This document shows positions 50,723 through 58,093 of a stretch of 60,459 bases of DNA, one piece after another. A program made the translations under genes and the position numbers. Below the pieces are notes generated by a model. The model did not search any database. It was not told where the DNA came from and saw only the letters and a list, made by a program, of their open reading frames with translations. Origin of the DNA: Scatosoma sp045594025 (GTDB lineage Bacteria; Bacillota; Clostridia; Christensenellales; Borkfalkiaceae); contig JAZNXS010000028.1 in the NCBI GenBank assembly GCA_045594025.1, positions 1 through 60,459 of the forward strand. Reading direction: 5' to 3'. Numbering within the stretch: the stretch's first letter is position 1; every line of letters begins with the position of its first letter.

Positions 50723-51790
50723 TTAGTCTTCTTTTATTCTATCCAACAGAATTTTCTCGAACTTTCTTACGCCCAAAACGCGCTCTTTATTCAAGCAATT
50801 TTCCGCCTGCGCTAACAGTGCGGACACAAACTCCGTTTGTCCGTTCGCCTTAGCCCATGCCGCCAAAATACGCTTTGCCGTAGGCGTTTCCGCTTTTAAA
50901 AATGCCTGACATGCCTTGCCGTTTTCCTCCGCGTCCTCCAACAAACCGAACAACGCGTTCATGTAAACGAGCTCCGCTGCGATTTTTTCCACTTCCTGCT
51001 GAGGCAAATATTCTTCAAGGCTCGCCAAACGGTTTAAACAATCCGCCGCTTTTTTCTTCTCGCCCTTTTCCAAAAAATAGCGATAGCGCAAATCCAGCAT
51101 TACGGCAAACAAAGGCTCGTCCTCGCACAGCTGCGGTACGTCAAAATACAAGCTCTCCCCGATTTCGGAAAAGCTCTTTCCCTCATAAAGCTGGCCCTGA
51201 ATTTCCATCGCGGAAAGCATATTTTTCTCCGCAGGAGCGCCCTTTTTGAGCCCTTGATAAATCAACGTATCCGTTTTACCGCTGGCATATTCGAACGGCG
51301 CAACGTTTAAAAGGAATAAATACAACGCATACGGAACGATACCCCAAAGCAGATAATTCGTTACGCCAAACGCCGTCGTAAGAATAGCCGCCGCTAAAAT
51401 CACAGCCAAAAACACGCCGCCAAAAATCAATCCGCCAAGCGCATACAGCATCCCTCTTTTTTGCATATTACCACCGCATTTGGGCAATACCTGCGTTTCA
51501 TCAGGCGCAAACGGAGATGCAAAACCAAAACGTTTTTTACCGTTCTTTACATAAATTTTAAAGCAGAAACACTTCACGTATACGTAATCCATGCGCGCAA
51601 TCTGCGCCAAAGAAACGTGCCCTAATTCGTGGATAACGGGCGCCAATACGTATCCACTGACAAGCCCGATAATACACATGATAATCTCTCGCGTACCTAC
51701 GCCCCACGCAAAAATAAAGGTCAGCAAAAATCCCGCCGCAAGCAGCAGCGTGCAAAAAATGGCGTAGATTGTTGAACCTTTTATTTTCAT
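50723..51790 (-). CDS. M50-like (site-2-protease type) membrane metalloprotease homologue
   Basis: 355 residues. Zinc-site motif HELGH (His54, Glu55, His58) in a membrane helix, four to five helices in the first 170 residues, then a soluble helical C-terminal half of about 180 residues without a recognised domain (helix-rich, TPR-like in look). A second metal ligand (N/D-x-x-P-type motif) is suggested by LLNVAPFEYASGKTD near 150. M50 proteases cut membrane proteins, including sigma-factor control proteins such as SpoIVFB in sporulation. Substrate unknown. Three bases after ppx, probably same transcript as divIC-yabQ-yabP. Confidence 0.75.
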   Translation of the reverse strand: MKIKGSTIYAIFCTLLLAAGFLLTFIFAWGVGTREIIMCIIGLVSGYVLAPVIHELGHVSLAQIARMDYVYVKCFCFKIYVKNGKKRFGFASPFAPDETQVLPKCGGNMQKRGMLYALGGLIFGGVFLAVILAAAILTTAFGVTNYLLWGIVPYALYLFLLNVAPFEYASGKTDTLIYQGLKKGAPAEKNMLSAMEIQGQLYEGKSFSEIGESLYFDVPQLCEDEPLFAVMLDLRYRYFLEKGEKKKAADCLNRLASLEEYLPQQEVEKIAAELVYMNALFGLLEDAEENGKACQAFLKAETPTAKRILAAWAKANGQTEFVSALLAQAENCLNKERVLGVRKFEKILLDRIKED

Positions 51791-51793
51791 ATA

Positions 51794-52660
51794 TTACTCC
51801 ATGAGCCCCTTTTTAATGGCATAGCCCTCTAAATTATCACGGTCGCTGACGATAATTTGTTGAAAGCCCAGCTCCTCCATTAGCGTCCCGAATAATACGA
51901 CGCCGCCTGCGAGAACGTCCGCCCTGCCCTTGGGCATACACGGAAGCACCGCAATCTCTTCCACGCGCATCGATAAAAATCTATCTGCAAGCGCAATCAT
52001 TTCTTCTTTCGTTACTACTGTGCCCGTCACTTTTTCAGAGGAATATTCCTTTAAGCCAAGCGCTTGCGCCGCAATAGTCGTTGCCGTACCGCCGATTGCA
52101 TACAGCGAGCCTGTAAACGGAATATTTCCATATTCTTTCGCTGCTATCGTCGACACCTTTTTCAGCGCGGATTTTTCCCGTCCGCACATATCCTTCAAAC
52201 GCACAACGCCGACGTTGACGCTCTTTTTATAAATCAACTCGCCGTCCTTTTTCACGACGATTTCCGTGCTGGCACCGCCGATATCGATCACGCCGCCGTC
52301 CTTTTGCCCCAACGCGCCTAAAATACCGATTTCCGCCTCTTCTTCCCCAGAAATCACCTCGATTTCCAAGCCGCAGAGCTCACGCACTCTATCAAGGAAT
52401 TGCCGACGGTTTTCCGCCGTACGAACGGCCGCTGTCGCAAATGCATATACTTCTTCCGCGCCTTCGGCTTTCGCCTGCTTGCAAAACTCGGCAACGGCAA
52501 CGGCGGAACGTTCGATCGCCTCTGCCTTTAACAAGGGCTTGTCCGCAAGTCCCTCGCCCAGACGAGTGGTATTTAATGCCTTATATAAAACTTTTCCGTC
52601 CGCCACGAACATGAGGCGAACGGAATTCGAGCCGATGTCTATTACGGCAAATTTTTTCAT
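51794..52660 (-). CDS. Ppx/GppA-family exopolyphosphatase
   Basis: 288 residues, the short single-module form of the family (ASKHA fold). VIDIGSNSVRLMF (about 5-17), GIGASTEIV-type loop read here as GGVIDIGGASTEIVVKK, and IGGTATTIAAQALG are the phosphate-binding loops. May cleave polyphosphate or the pppGpp 5'-phosphate. Gene order Ppx near divIC occurs in other Clostridia. 3 bases after divIC. Confidence 0.88.
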   Translation of the reverse strand: MKKFAVIDIGSNSVRLMFVADGKVLYKALNTTRLGEGLADKPLLKAEAIERSAVAVAEFCKQAKAEGAEEVYAFATAAVRTAENRRQFLDRVRELCGLEIEVISGEEEAEIGILGALGQKDGGVIDIGGASTEIVVKKDGELIYKKSVNVGVVRLKDMCGREKSALKKVSTIAAKEYGNIPFTGSLYAIGGTATTIAAQALGLKEYSSEKVTGTVVTKEEMIALADRFLSMRVEEIAVLPCMPKGRADVLAGGVVLFGTLMEELGFQQIIVSDRDNLEGYAIKKGLME

Positions 52661-52663
52661 TGA

Positions 52664-52921
52664 TTAATCTCCTGGATGACGATACCCATTTTTCATGGCA
52701 AGTAAATCAAGGCCATACTCTTCAAGCGCTTTTTCTTCTGCAGTCAAATCCTCGTTGATTTGTTCCAGCTCTGCAATTTCTTGTTGCAACGCTTTATCCC
52801 TTTGATCCAACACGTGAAGCGTAATGCCTTGGTAAATCAGGTAACCGGCAAGCAAGAAGAACAAGACGGTCGCTGCAGAAACGCACGCCGCAATGATTTT
52901 TCTCATTTTATCTTGTGTCAT
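52664..52921 (-). CDS. divIC: DivIC/FtsB-like septum formation initiator
   Basis: 85 residues: one membrane helix (about 9-30), then a coiled coil (LDQRDKALQQEIAELEQINEDL, about 38-66) and a short tail. This is the DivIC/FtsB arrangement, and it stands right after yabP-yabQ as in Bacillus subtilis (yabP-yabQ-divIC). Partner of the FtsL-like and FtsQ-like proteins encoded in the dcw cluster. Overlaps the end of yabQ by 4 bases. Confidence 0.88.
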   Translation of the reverse strand: MTQDKMRKIIAACVSAATVLFFLLAGYLIYQGITLHVLDQRDKALQQEIAELEQINEDLTAEEKALEEYGLDLLAMKNGYRHPGD

Positions 52922-53298
52922 ATCTTCTCCTCTCTTTTTAAGAGTTTTTTCTTGCTTTTCGCCTTTTTTACCATTCTGGCGAGTATATTATAACATACTT
53001 TTTCGAAAAATGCAACAATTATTCGCAAAGTTTTTGAATATATTATTCCGCCGAGTAGCCATCCTATACCCATATATACCCGAAATGCGGGAAAACGAAA
53101 CAAAAAACAGCTGTAAATACCAAGGAAAGCAAACGCAATGCCAAAGCATATATCCATGATAAAGCCAAACGTTTTTCGTTTTCCCCTATCGCACCCGAAT
53201 AGAAAGCGGATAAAGGCAAAAAGTTCGTATAACAATCCACCGACAAACCCCGTCGCCACCGACAAAAGAAAGTAAGTAAATTGATTTTTCGTATCCAT
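52918..53298 (-). CDS. yabQ: spore cortex biosynthesis protein YabQ
   Basis: 126 residues, four membrane helices and a basic C-terminus (MVKKAKSKKKLLKREEK). YabQ is a mother-cell membrane protein needed for spore cortex in Bacillus. The opening FLLSVATGFVGGLLYELFAFIR and the YxxGWLLGGIIY segment agree with the family. It is immediately after yabP (stop and start adjacent). Confidence 0.88.
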   Translation of the reverse strand: MDTKNQFTYFLLSVATGFVGGLLYELFAFIRFLFGCDRGKRKTFGFIMDICFGIAFAFLGIYSCFLFRFPAFRVYMGIGWLLGGIIYSKTLRIIVAFFEKVCYNILARMVKKAKSKKKLLKREEKI

Positions 53299-53550
53299 TT
53301 ATTTGAATATCCGAGCTGCTAAACTCTTTCCGCCGTAGGAAATTCCCATAAATTCTCCCTCCGCCGTAAACGTACAGCTCGATTTGGAAAAACCGGTGAT
53401 TTTGAGGCTAGAGCCGATAACGTGCATACGCTCTCCGCCCGTCAGCACCAAAACAATTTTCGCCTCCGAAAAGGAAGCTACGCTTTCTACGCCGTTCACC
53501 GATAATTGTTTCTTTTGTTCAAGTATAACCGAATGTCTGTTTTCCTGCAT
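53299..53550 (-). CDS. yabP: sporulation protein YabP
   Basis: 83 residues, family YabP/YqfC. RHSVILEQKKQLSVNGVESVASFSEAKIVL and LKITGFSKSSCTFTAEGEF-M-GISYGG match the family pattern. Expressed in the mother cell in Bacillus under sigma-E. There is no good ribosome-binding site, and a sigma-E-like promoter lies so close that the mRNA may start at the ATG itself. Confidence 0.9.
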   Translation of the reverse strand: MQENRHSVILEQKKQLSVNGVESVASFSEAKIVLVLTGGERMHVIGSSLKITGFSKSSCTFTAEGEFMGISYGGKSLAARIFK

Positions 53551-53555
53551 ACTTT

Positions 53556-53584
53556 ACCGTATGCTTTCCCACCTTTCTTTATGA
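53556..53584 (-). promoter_or_regulatory. sigma-E-like promoter of yabP-yabQ-divIC
   Basis: TCATAAA (53578-53584), 14 bases, CATACGGT (53556-53563), close to the sigma-E pattern (K-M-ATATW, N14-15, CATACAMT). The start point would fall on or next to the yabP ATG. Confidence 0.55.
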
Positions 53585-53588
53585 CAGA

Positions 53589-54428
53589 TTATTCAAACTT
53601 TTCAAGAAAAGAATGTTTTTTTCCGTCCTGCTTATATTCCGCAAGCGTATCCAACTGCACGTTATGAATGCTTTGGAAAATATTATTTTCTACGTTGGGA
53701 TTTTCCTTTTTCAACTCGGCAATCAACTCTTTCACCTTGCGCCTTGCCGAAAACGTATCCTCGTCGCAACCCGTCAAATTTTTCGTGAATTTACATGCGC
53801 ACGCGATGAATTGCAAGCCGTTGTATTCCTTCCAACGCAACACGTCGTTTTCCAAAATGCAATACATCGGACGAATCAGCTCCATCCCCTCGAAATTCGT
53901 GCTGGAAATGCGCGGCAACATGCCTTGGATTTGACCGCCGTACAGCATCCCCATCAACGTCGTTTCGATGACGTCGCTTTTATGATGCCCCAACGCGATT
54001 TTATTACAACCGAGCTCCTTTGCCTTGGCATACAAATGTCCTCTACGCATACGGGCGCAAAGATAACAAGGCGATTCCGCATTGGCGTTTTCCGCCGCGG
54101 CGAACACGTCGCTTTCAAATACCGTAATGGGCACGTGCAACAGCTTTGCATTCTCCTCAATGCGACGACGATTTTCTTCGTTATAACCAGGGTCCATCAC
54201 AAGGAATACCATCTCGAACGGTACGTCGCTATGACGGTGCAATTCCTGCATCAGCTTTGCAAGCAGCATGCTATCCTTGCCGCCCGATATACAAACCGCA
54301 ATCTTATCCCCTGCCTCGATCAAACGATATTTTTTGACCGCCAGCACAAACGGAGACCATATCGTTTTACGGTACGTTGTGATAATGGAACGCTCTATTT
54401 CCTGATATTTTTCCAAAGCCTTGGGCAT
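53589..54428 (-). CDS. TtcA/TilS-like PP-loop tRNA-thiolation enzyme
   Basis: 279 residues. ATP PP-loop SGGKDSM (about 48-54), CYLCARMRRGHLY (C-x-x-C), then CACKFTKNLTGC near residue 225, the cysteine pattern of TtcA-like enzymes that bind an iron-sulfur cluster and 2-thiolate a cytidine of tRNA. GHHKSDVIETTLMGMLYGG is the conserved middle part. Own sigma-A promoter at 54467-54495. Clostridial members of this group are often only called TtcA-like. Confidence 0.87.
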   Translation of the reverse strand: MPKALEKYQEIERSIITTYRKTIWSPFVLAVKKYRLIEAGDKIAVCISGGKDSMLLAKLMQELHRHSDVPFEMVFLVMDPGYNEENRRRIEENAKLLHVPITVFESDVFAAAENANAESPCYLCARMRRGHLYAKAKELGCNKIALGHHKSDVIETTLMGMLYGGQIQGMLPRISSTNFEGMELIRPMYCILENDVLRWKEYNGLQFIACACKFTKNLTGCDEDTFSARRKVKELIAELKKENPNVENNIFQSIHNVQLDTLAEYKQDGKKHSFLEKFE

Positions 54429-54466
54429 TTTGTTTCCGCCTTTAAGTAAACGAAGATTTTTCTGTC

Positions 54467-54495
54467 ATTATATCAAATCTTGCAACGTCCGTCAA
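54467..54495 (-). promoter_or_regulatory. sigma-A promoter of the TtcA-like gene
   Basis: TTGACG (54490-54495), 17 bases, TATAAT (54467-54472). Confidence 0.85.
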
Positions 54496-54502
54496 CTTAT
54501 TA

Positions 54503-55756
54503 TTACCGAACAATTAACAGTTTTTCCCTCGCCCTAGTAATGGCTGTGTACAGCCATCTGGATTTTTCTTCCCCGAACACCCACGATTCGTCAAATACGA
54601 TGACAAAATCAAATTCCGAGCCCTGCGCCTTATGGCAAGTGACTGCGTAGGCAAATTCGAAACGGCAAATCGGTTCTTCCGCTACCGCTTTCACTCTGCG
54701 AAGCAATTCATAATTATATTCGTGCACCACCGTTCCGTCTACGAGAGTAACCGCGCGCTGGCCATAGGAATGACGGTACTTTCCATGCGTGAAAATACCC
54801 GTATCGAACGGCACTTTTACGCCGTAATCGAGAAAGTCCGCTTGAAATTCCATCGTCGCCAGCTCATCCATGCTCTCCTGCACGTCGCGCGCCGTACCGA
54901 TAATTCCGTTGACCAAATGAAACTTTTTACCCGTATCCAAGGGTTTTTCCCAATCGTTTAAGGTGCAGATTACTTTCTCCCCCTCGGTGGGCAATACGTC
55001 CGTTTCGGGAATCCCTTTATACCTTCTCACCTCAGCGTTGATGGAATTTCTTGTTACATTCCGTCCGCAAATGATTTGATCGGCTTTGAGAAACAGCCGT
55101 TCCCTATCCCCTTTGCTAAACGCGCTCTTGCGCACTACGCAAACCTTATCGCCGTACGTTCCGTAAGGAATCGTCTGCCCCTCTCTTGCCATCGTCGCGA
55201 CCTGAATAATGGGATTATCCGCTGCCTGGCGTACGATTTCTTTCATCGAATAATGCGGATTCGCCAACAGTGAACACGTACCATTTACGGGAGGGAGCTG
55301 CGCACTGTCGCCGCTGAATAGACATTTCACGTTGTAGCTGAGTAGATCGGTGAGTACCGACTCGTTAATCATGGACGCTTCATCAATGATAATCAGTTTA
55401 ATCTTCTCATCGATTTTTTCCCGACGGATAAAGGACAGCTCTTCTCGTTCAATAATTTCCCCGTTTTCGTCCACCTCGAAATCGTCCTCGTCGCGAAGAT
55501 ATATCAAACTATGTACCGTGCCAGCAAGCGTACCGTTTTTTACTAAGTTCGCCGCCGCCTTGCCCGTTGGAGAAACAAACACCGCTTCTAAGCCGACCTT
55601 TAGCTTTAACACCTTCTGCACAACATAATCGATTAAAAACGTCTTGCCCGTCCCTGCATATCCCGATAAAACGAACACCTGATCGTCGGTATTGACGTAC
55701 CATTCGGCTATTAAATTTTTCGCCCGTTCTTGGTCGTCCGTCAACGTGATTTTCAT
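54503..55756 (-). CDS. SF1 DNA helicase, Dda/RecD2-like
   Basis: About 417 residues from the ATG at 55756 (MKITLTDDQERAKNLI). The upstream 18 codons of open frame are not used because the promoter -10 box lies inside them. Helicase motifs in order: Q-motif LTDDQ, Walker A GYAGTGKTFLIDY (about 30-42), SPTGKAAANL, IIIDEASMIN (DEAS), FSGDSAQLPPV, and the C-terminal VTCHKAQGSEFDFVIV with LYTAITRAREKL. This is the layout of phage T4 Dda and the helicase core of RecD2. Dda-like helicases clear proteins or restart forks. Leader of only a few bases and a LexA box upstream suggest damage-induced, leaderless expression. Confidence 0.87.
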   Translation of the reverse strand: MKITLTDDQERAKNLIAEWYVNTDDQVFVLSGYAGTGKTFLIDYVVQKVLKLKVGLEAVFVSPTGKAAANLVKNGTLAGTVHSLIYLRDEDDFEVDENGEIIEREELSFIRREKIDEKIKLIIIDEASMINESVLTDLLSYNVKCLFSGDSAQLPPVNGTCSLLANPHYSMKEIVRQAADNPIIQVATMAREGQTIPYGTYGDKVCVVRKSAFSKGDRERLFLKADQIICGRNVTRNSINAEVRRYKGIPETDVLPTEGEKVICTLNDWEKPLDTGKKFHLVNGIIGTARDVQESMDELATMEFQADFLDYGVKVPFDTGIFTHGKYRHSYGQRAVTLVDGTVVHEYNYELLRRVKAVAEEPICRFEFAYAVTCHKAQGSEFDFVIVFDESWVFGEEKSRWLYTAITRAREKLLIVR

Positions 55757-55766
55757 GATTAAATAC

Positions 55767-55795
55767 ATTATATCACAAACTTTTTTGAATTGCAA
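55767..55795 (-). promoter_or_regulatory. sigma-A promoter of the helicase gene (leaderless)
   Basis: TTGCAA (55790-55795), 17 bases, TATAAT (55767-55772). The start would be near 55760, about 4 bases before the ATG at 55756. Confidence 0.75.
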
Positions 55796-55803
55796 GCGTT
55801 TCG

Positions 55804-55817
55804 CGAACATTTGTTCG
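55804..55817. promoter_or_regulatory. LexA (SOS) box
   Basis: CGAAC-ATTT-GTTCG is an exact match to the Gram-positive LexA/DinR consensus CGAAC-N4-GTTCG, 8 bases upstream of the -35 box of the helicase gene. A GC extension on each side makes a 16-base palindrome. Confidence 0.7.
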
Positions 55818-55838
55818 CACTTTTTTTAAAAGAAAAAA

Positions 55839-55855
55839 ACGGGCTTTTTTCCCGT
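55839..55855 (-). terminator. terminator after the small secreted protein gene
   Basis: ACGGG/CCCGT with a 7-base A-rich loop and a seven-T run on the minus strand, 9 bases after the stop. Confidence 0.75.
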
Positions 55856-55863
55856 CCTTCCCT

Positions 55864-56268
55864 TTACTTTCTTGTAAATTGCAGCTTTAAATTTTGCTCC
55901 ATGATGCGCGTTTCGATGGTAATGACGCCCTCTTGCAAGGGAAACGCTTTTTTGAAAAATCCGTTTGCGCCGCCGATTAAGGTAATTGTTTGATTTTCCT
56001 TGTCGTAGGTATATCTCCCCTTTTCCATCTTTTTCTCGCCGCCTTTCGCACAGTAATATAAAACAAATTCTCCATTCGCTTTCAACTCTAAAGCGATTTC
56101 ATCAAAACGGTCGAGATAGTCATATTCTGCCAGCTTTGCCTCTGTGCATTGATAGATTCCCGTATACGGTTTTACGATATCTTTCAACGAACTGTTTCTC
56201 ACATTCGGAAAAAGTATACATAATGCGCTTATGCCTGCTAAGATAGAGCTTTTCAATTTATTCTTCAT
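55864..56268 (-). CDS. hypothetical secreted or membrane-anchored protein
   Basis: About 134 residues from the ATG at 56268 (MKNKLKSSILAGISAL); a GTG five codons upstream is also possible. N-terminal signal or anchor helix (about 8-25), then a small beta-rich domain (YTGIYQCTEAKLAEYDYL, EIALELKANGEFVLYYCAKGGEKKMEKGRYTYD) that looks like a lipocalin-like or META-type barrel: G-x-Y followed by repeated strand patterns L-E-L-x-x-x-G-x-F and G-x-Y-x-Y. No specific family named. It follows the YihY-family gene after 3-18 bases and is probably cotranscribed. Confidence 0.6.
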   Translation of the reverse strand: MKNKLKSSILAGISALCILFPNVRNSSLKDIVKPYTGIYQCTEAKLAEYDYLDRFDEIALELKANGEFVLYYCAKGGEKKMEKGRYTYDKENQTITLIGGANGFFKKAFPLQEGVITIETRIMEQNLKLQFTRK

Positions 56269-56286
56269 AATGGCAGTATGCACCGC

Positions 56287-57090
56287 TTATTTCTTTTTAT
56301 GCCTCTTTTTGTGCTTGAGTACGTTTTCACTGTTCAATATGACACCCACAATAAAACAAATCATCAAAACGTACAGCCATAATAGAAATACGATAATCGT
56401 GCTGAGCGCGCCATATAAACGGCTTACGTTACTGATCTGCAAATACACGGAAAATCCGATGACCGCAATCGCCCAAGTCACTACCGTAATGCACGTTCCG
56501 GGTAAAAAATAGCGCACTTTTGCCTTAAACGGACAAATGTACATATTCAGCAACAGCACCAAAAGGAAGGCAAGCCCCGTCAGCAAAATATAATCGGCAA
56601 TAAGCGCCCAAGCTTTCGATAATAATCGGGAAAAAAGATAACTACCCACCGCAAATAAAAACAAAAACGCCACCACCGTAGCCATAACAATCAATAACAG
56701 TAATAACGCTCCGATACGGATACGCACCCCCTGCCTTTTATGATGGTAATCGTAGATAATTTCTCCGCTTCGCCGCATTTGGTAGAATAAATTTGTGGAG
56801 GAATATAACGTGGTGAAAATGAGGATCAATGACGCGCCCGTCGTAGCGCTTGCCGCCTCTCTTTGCACGTATATCAAGATATCCTTTACCGAATCAAACA
56901 CAGGTAAGGATAACACTTCTTCCGTTTGCAGGGGGAGCTTCCCCACCAACAAGGTTAGCCAAAACGAAAGCGGAACAATGGACATAATGAGAAAAAAGAC
57001 CAACGTCCCTGCTATCGTCGTATATTTTTTAAGGGATAACAAATCGTATTTTTTTCGCAAATACATATACAGCGCGCGCAACTTTTCCAT
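56287..57090 (-). CDS. YihY/UPF0761-family membrane protein
   Basis: About 267 residues from the ATG at 57090; a TTG 11 codons upstream (57123) is possible; neither has a clear ribosome-binding site. Six membrane helices and the family's usual pattern: AGTLVFFLIMSIVPLSF near the start, TLYSSTNLFYQMRRSGEIIYDYHHKRQGVRIRI, then YICPFKAKVRYFLPGTCITVVTW and YGALSTIIVFLLWLYV. Members were once called RNase BN by mistake; their function (possibly lipid transport or envelope upkeep) is not settled. Ends with a K/H-rich tail. Confidence 0.85.
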   Translation of the reverse strand: MEKLRALYMYLRKKYDLLSLKKYTTIAGTLVFFLIMSIVPLSFWLTLLVGKLPLQTEEVLSLPVFDSVKDILIYVQREAASATTGASLILIFTTLYSSTNLFYQMRRSGEIIYDYHHKRQGVRIRIGALLLLLIVMATVVAFLFLFAVGSYLFSRLLSKAWALIADYILLTGLAFLLVLLLNMYICPFKAKVRYFLPGTCITVVTWAIAVIGFSVYLQISNVSRLYGALSTIIVFLLWLYVLMICFIVGVILNSENVLKHKKRHKKK

Positions 57091-57127
57091 TGTATTAGTA
57101 TGCCGCTTTTTTCCGCTTTTCAAACCT

Positions 57128-57153
57128 AAAGCGACGGATCGCTCCGTCGCTTT
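57128..57153. terminator. hairpin after the Cys-rich gene
   Basis: AAAGCGACGGA-TCGC-TCCGTCGCTTT, an 11-bp perfect stem. The T-run is strong on the plus strand (seven T) and weak on the minus strand, but it sits 20 bases after the stop of the minus-strand Cys-rich gene and is its most likely terminator. Confidence 0.7.
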
Positions 57154-57173
57154 TTTTCTCTTCTTGTTTTACG

Positions 57174-57665
57174 TCAATCGTTCCCACAGCAACCGCAGGA
57201 AGAACGACCGCTTCTTCCGTTTAAACCGTATTGACGTTCGTAATACGCATCGCCGTTATCGAAGTTGTTTGCAAACGTTTGCGCATTGTTGTTGGTATTT
57301 CTACAGAACGTTACGCAACGGAAGCTACCGCCATTATTACCGTTGCCGTTGCAATTACAGGAATTGCAGGAATTGCAGGACGAACAACCGCTATTTCTTA
57401 AAAGATTCCAAAGAATGCTGTTGTTATTATTGTAACTATTGCAGCTATTGCAGCCACAGCCGTTGTTGGAGAACAAGTTCCATAAGCTGTTACCGCACGT
57501 ATCGCAATTACAACCGCAACCATTGGAGTTTCTCACCCGAATATTTCCGCAACAATCCCGACAAATGCTTTGACAACCAAACAAATTCCATAAGTTACCG
57601 TTACAACCGCAGTTGCAGCCGCAACCGCTATGGGTAAACGTGTTCGAATTACAAGTATTGCACAT
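57174..57665 (-). CDS. cysteine- and asparagine-rich protein with LWNL repeats
   Basis: 163 residues from the ATG at 57665 (MCNTCNSNTFTHSGCGCNCG); the open frame upstream lacks a ribosome-binding site, while AAGGA stands 13 bases before this ATG. By my count 27 cysteines, mostly as GCGCN, CNSCN and CC pairs, plus very many Asn and Gly. Three repeat units each end in an LWNL[FL] motif: NGNLWNLFGC, GNSLWNLFSNNGCGC, NSILWNLLRNSGC. A less repetitive C-terminal part follows (TFANNFDNGDAYYERQYGLN). No known family. Composition recalls spore coat or metal-binding proteins, and a sigma-K/E-like promoter lies upstream, so a spore-layer role is the best guess. Confidence 0.7.
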   Translation of the reverse strand: MCNTCNSNTFTHSGCGCNCGCNGNLWNLFGCQSICRDCCGNIRVRNSNGCGCNCDTCGNSLWNLFSNNGCGCNSCNSYNNNNSILWNLLRNSGCSSCNSCNSCNCNGNGNNGGSFRCVTFCRNTNNNAQTFANNFDNGDAYYERQYGLNGRSGRSSCGCCGND

Positions 57666-57711
57666 AATCGTATTTCTATCCTTCTTGTGTATTTGAGGAA
57701 ACCTCATACTA

Positions 57712-57739
57712 TATTATATGCGCGTGCGTATAAGAACGT
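57712..57739 (-). promoter_or_regulatory. sigma-K/sigma-E-like promoter of the Cys-rich gene
   Basis: AC (57738-57739), 17 bases, CATATAATA (57712-57720), fitting the sigma-K pattern AC-N16/17-CATA-N3-TA. CATATAAT also fits a sigma-E -10. A sigma-A reading needs a 19-base spacer (TTGAAC-N19-TATAAT). Leader of about 38 bases. Confidence 0.5.
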
Positions 57740-57749
57740 TCAAAAAAAT

Positions 57750-57771
57750 AGCCGCTACAAGTGTAGCGACT
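57750..57771 (-). terminator. terminator of the cryptic unit
   Basis: AGCCGCTAC/GTAGCGaCT, one mismatch, 4-base loop, followed by TATTTTTTT on the minus strand. Confidence 0.8.
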
Positions 57772-57963
57772 ACGTTGTATATAAGCTTGTGAAATTTTAT
57801 CGATTATTCCCATTCGCTTAAAATCCGAATATACAAGCGCTGATTGAACCCATTGTTGAAATTTTTTATAGATTTCCTCTACCTCTTTCAGCCCTATATT
57901 TTCCCTTTGAAAAATATCGGCATCAAAACGGTATCAACAGCCCTTTTCCTTCTACTTGGTCGT

Positions 57964-57992
57964 AGTATAGCATACTCAAAAATAAATTACAA
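57964..57992 (-). promoter_or_regulatory. sigma-A-like promoter of the cryptic unit
   Basis: TTGTAA (57987-57992), 17 bases, TATACT (57964-57969). With the terminator at 57750-57771 it bounds a transcript of about 215 nt. Confidence 0.6.
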
Positions 57993-58054
57993 GTGGTTTG
58001 CAAAAGAAAAATAAAAGTTTTTTCCTTGTTTTATTATTAACTATAAAACAAAAT

Positions 58055-58074
58055 GGGAAAGGCTTCCCTCTCCC
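58055..58074 (-). terminator. terminator of the zeta-toxin module
   Basis: GGGA-a-AGG / CCT-c-TCCC with loop CTTC and TTTTGTTTT on the minus strand, about 20 bases after the toxin stop. Confidence 0.7.
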
Positions 58075-58093
58075 ACTCTTATAAGTTTAAGCA

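Larger units (their letters stand above)
57709..57933 (-). pseudogene. decayed small gene or coding-like RNA in a promoter-terminator unit
   Basis: An open frame without start codon reads FDADIFQRENIGLKEVEEIY, then KKFQQWVQSALVYSDFKRMG, then IIDKISQAYIQRS: clearly protein-like and helical. The same frame upstream is closed, but removing one T from a TTTT run at 57925-57928 would join it to a TTG start (LIPF) that has AGAAGGA in front. It has no stop before the terminator at 57750-57771. So it is either a frameshifted remnant of a small gene or an RNA gene with protein-like sequence by chance. No family recognised. Confidence 0.4.

Noticed and set aside
57630..57821. 63-codon plus-strand open frame between the Cys-rich gene and the cryptic unit
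   Set aside because: It crosses a terminator hairpin, is rich in rare residue combinations and has no ribosome-binding site.
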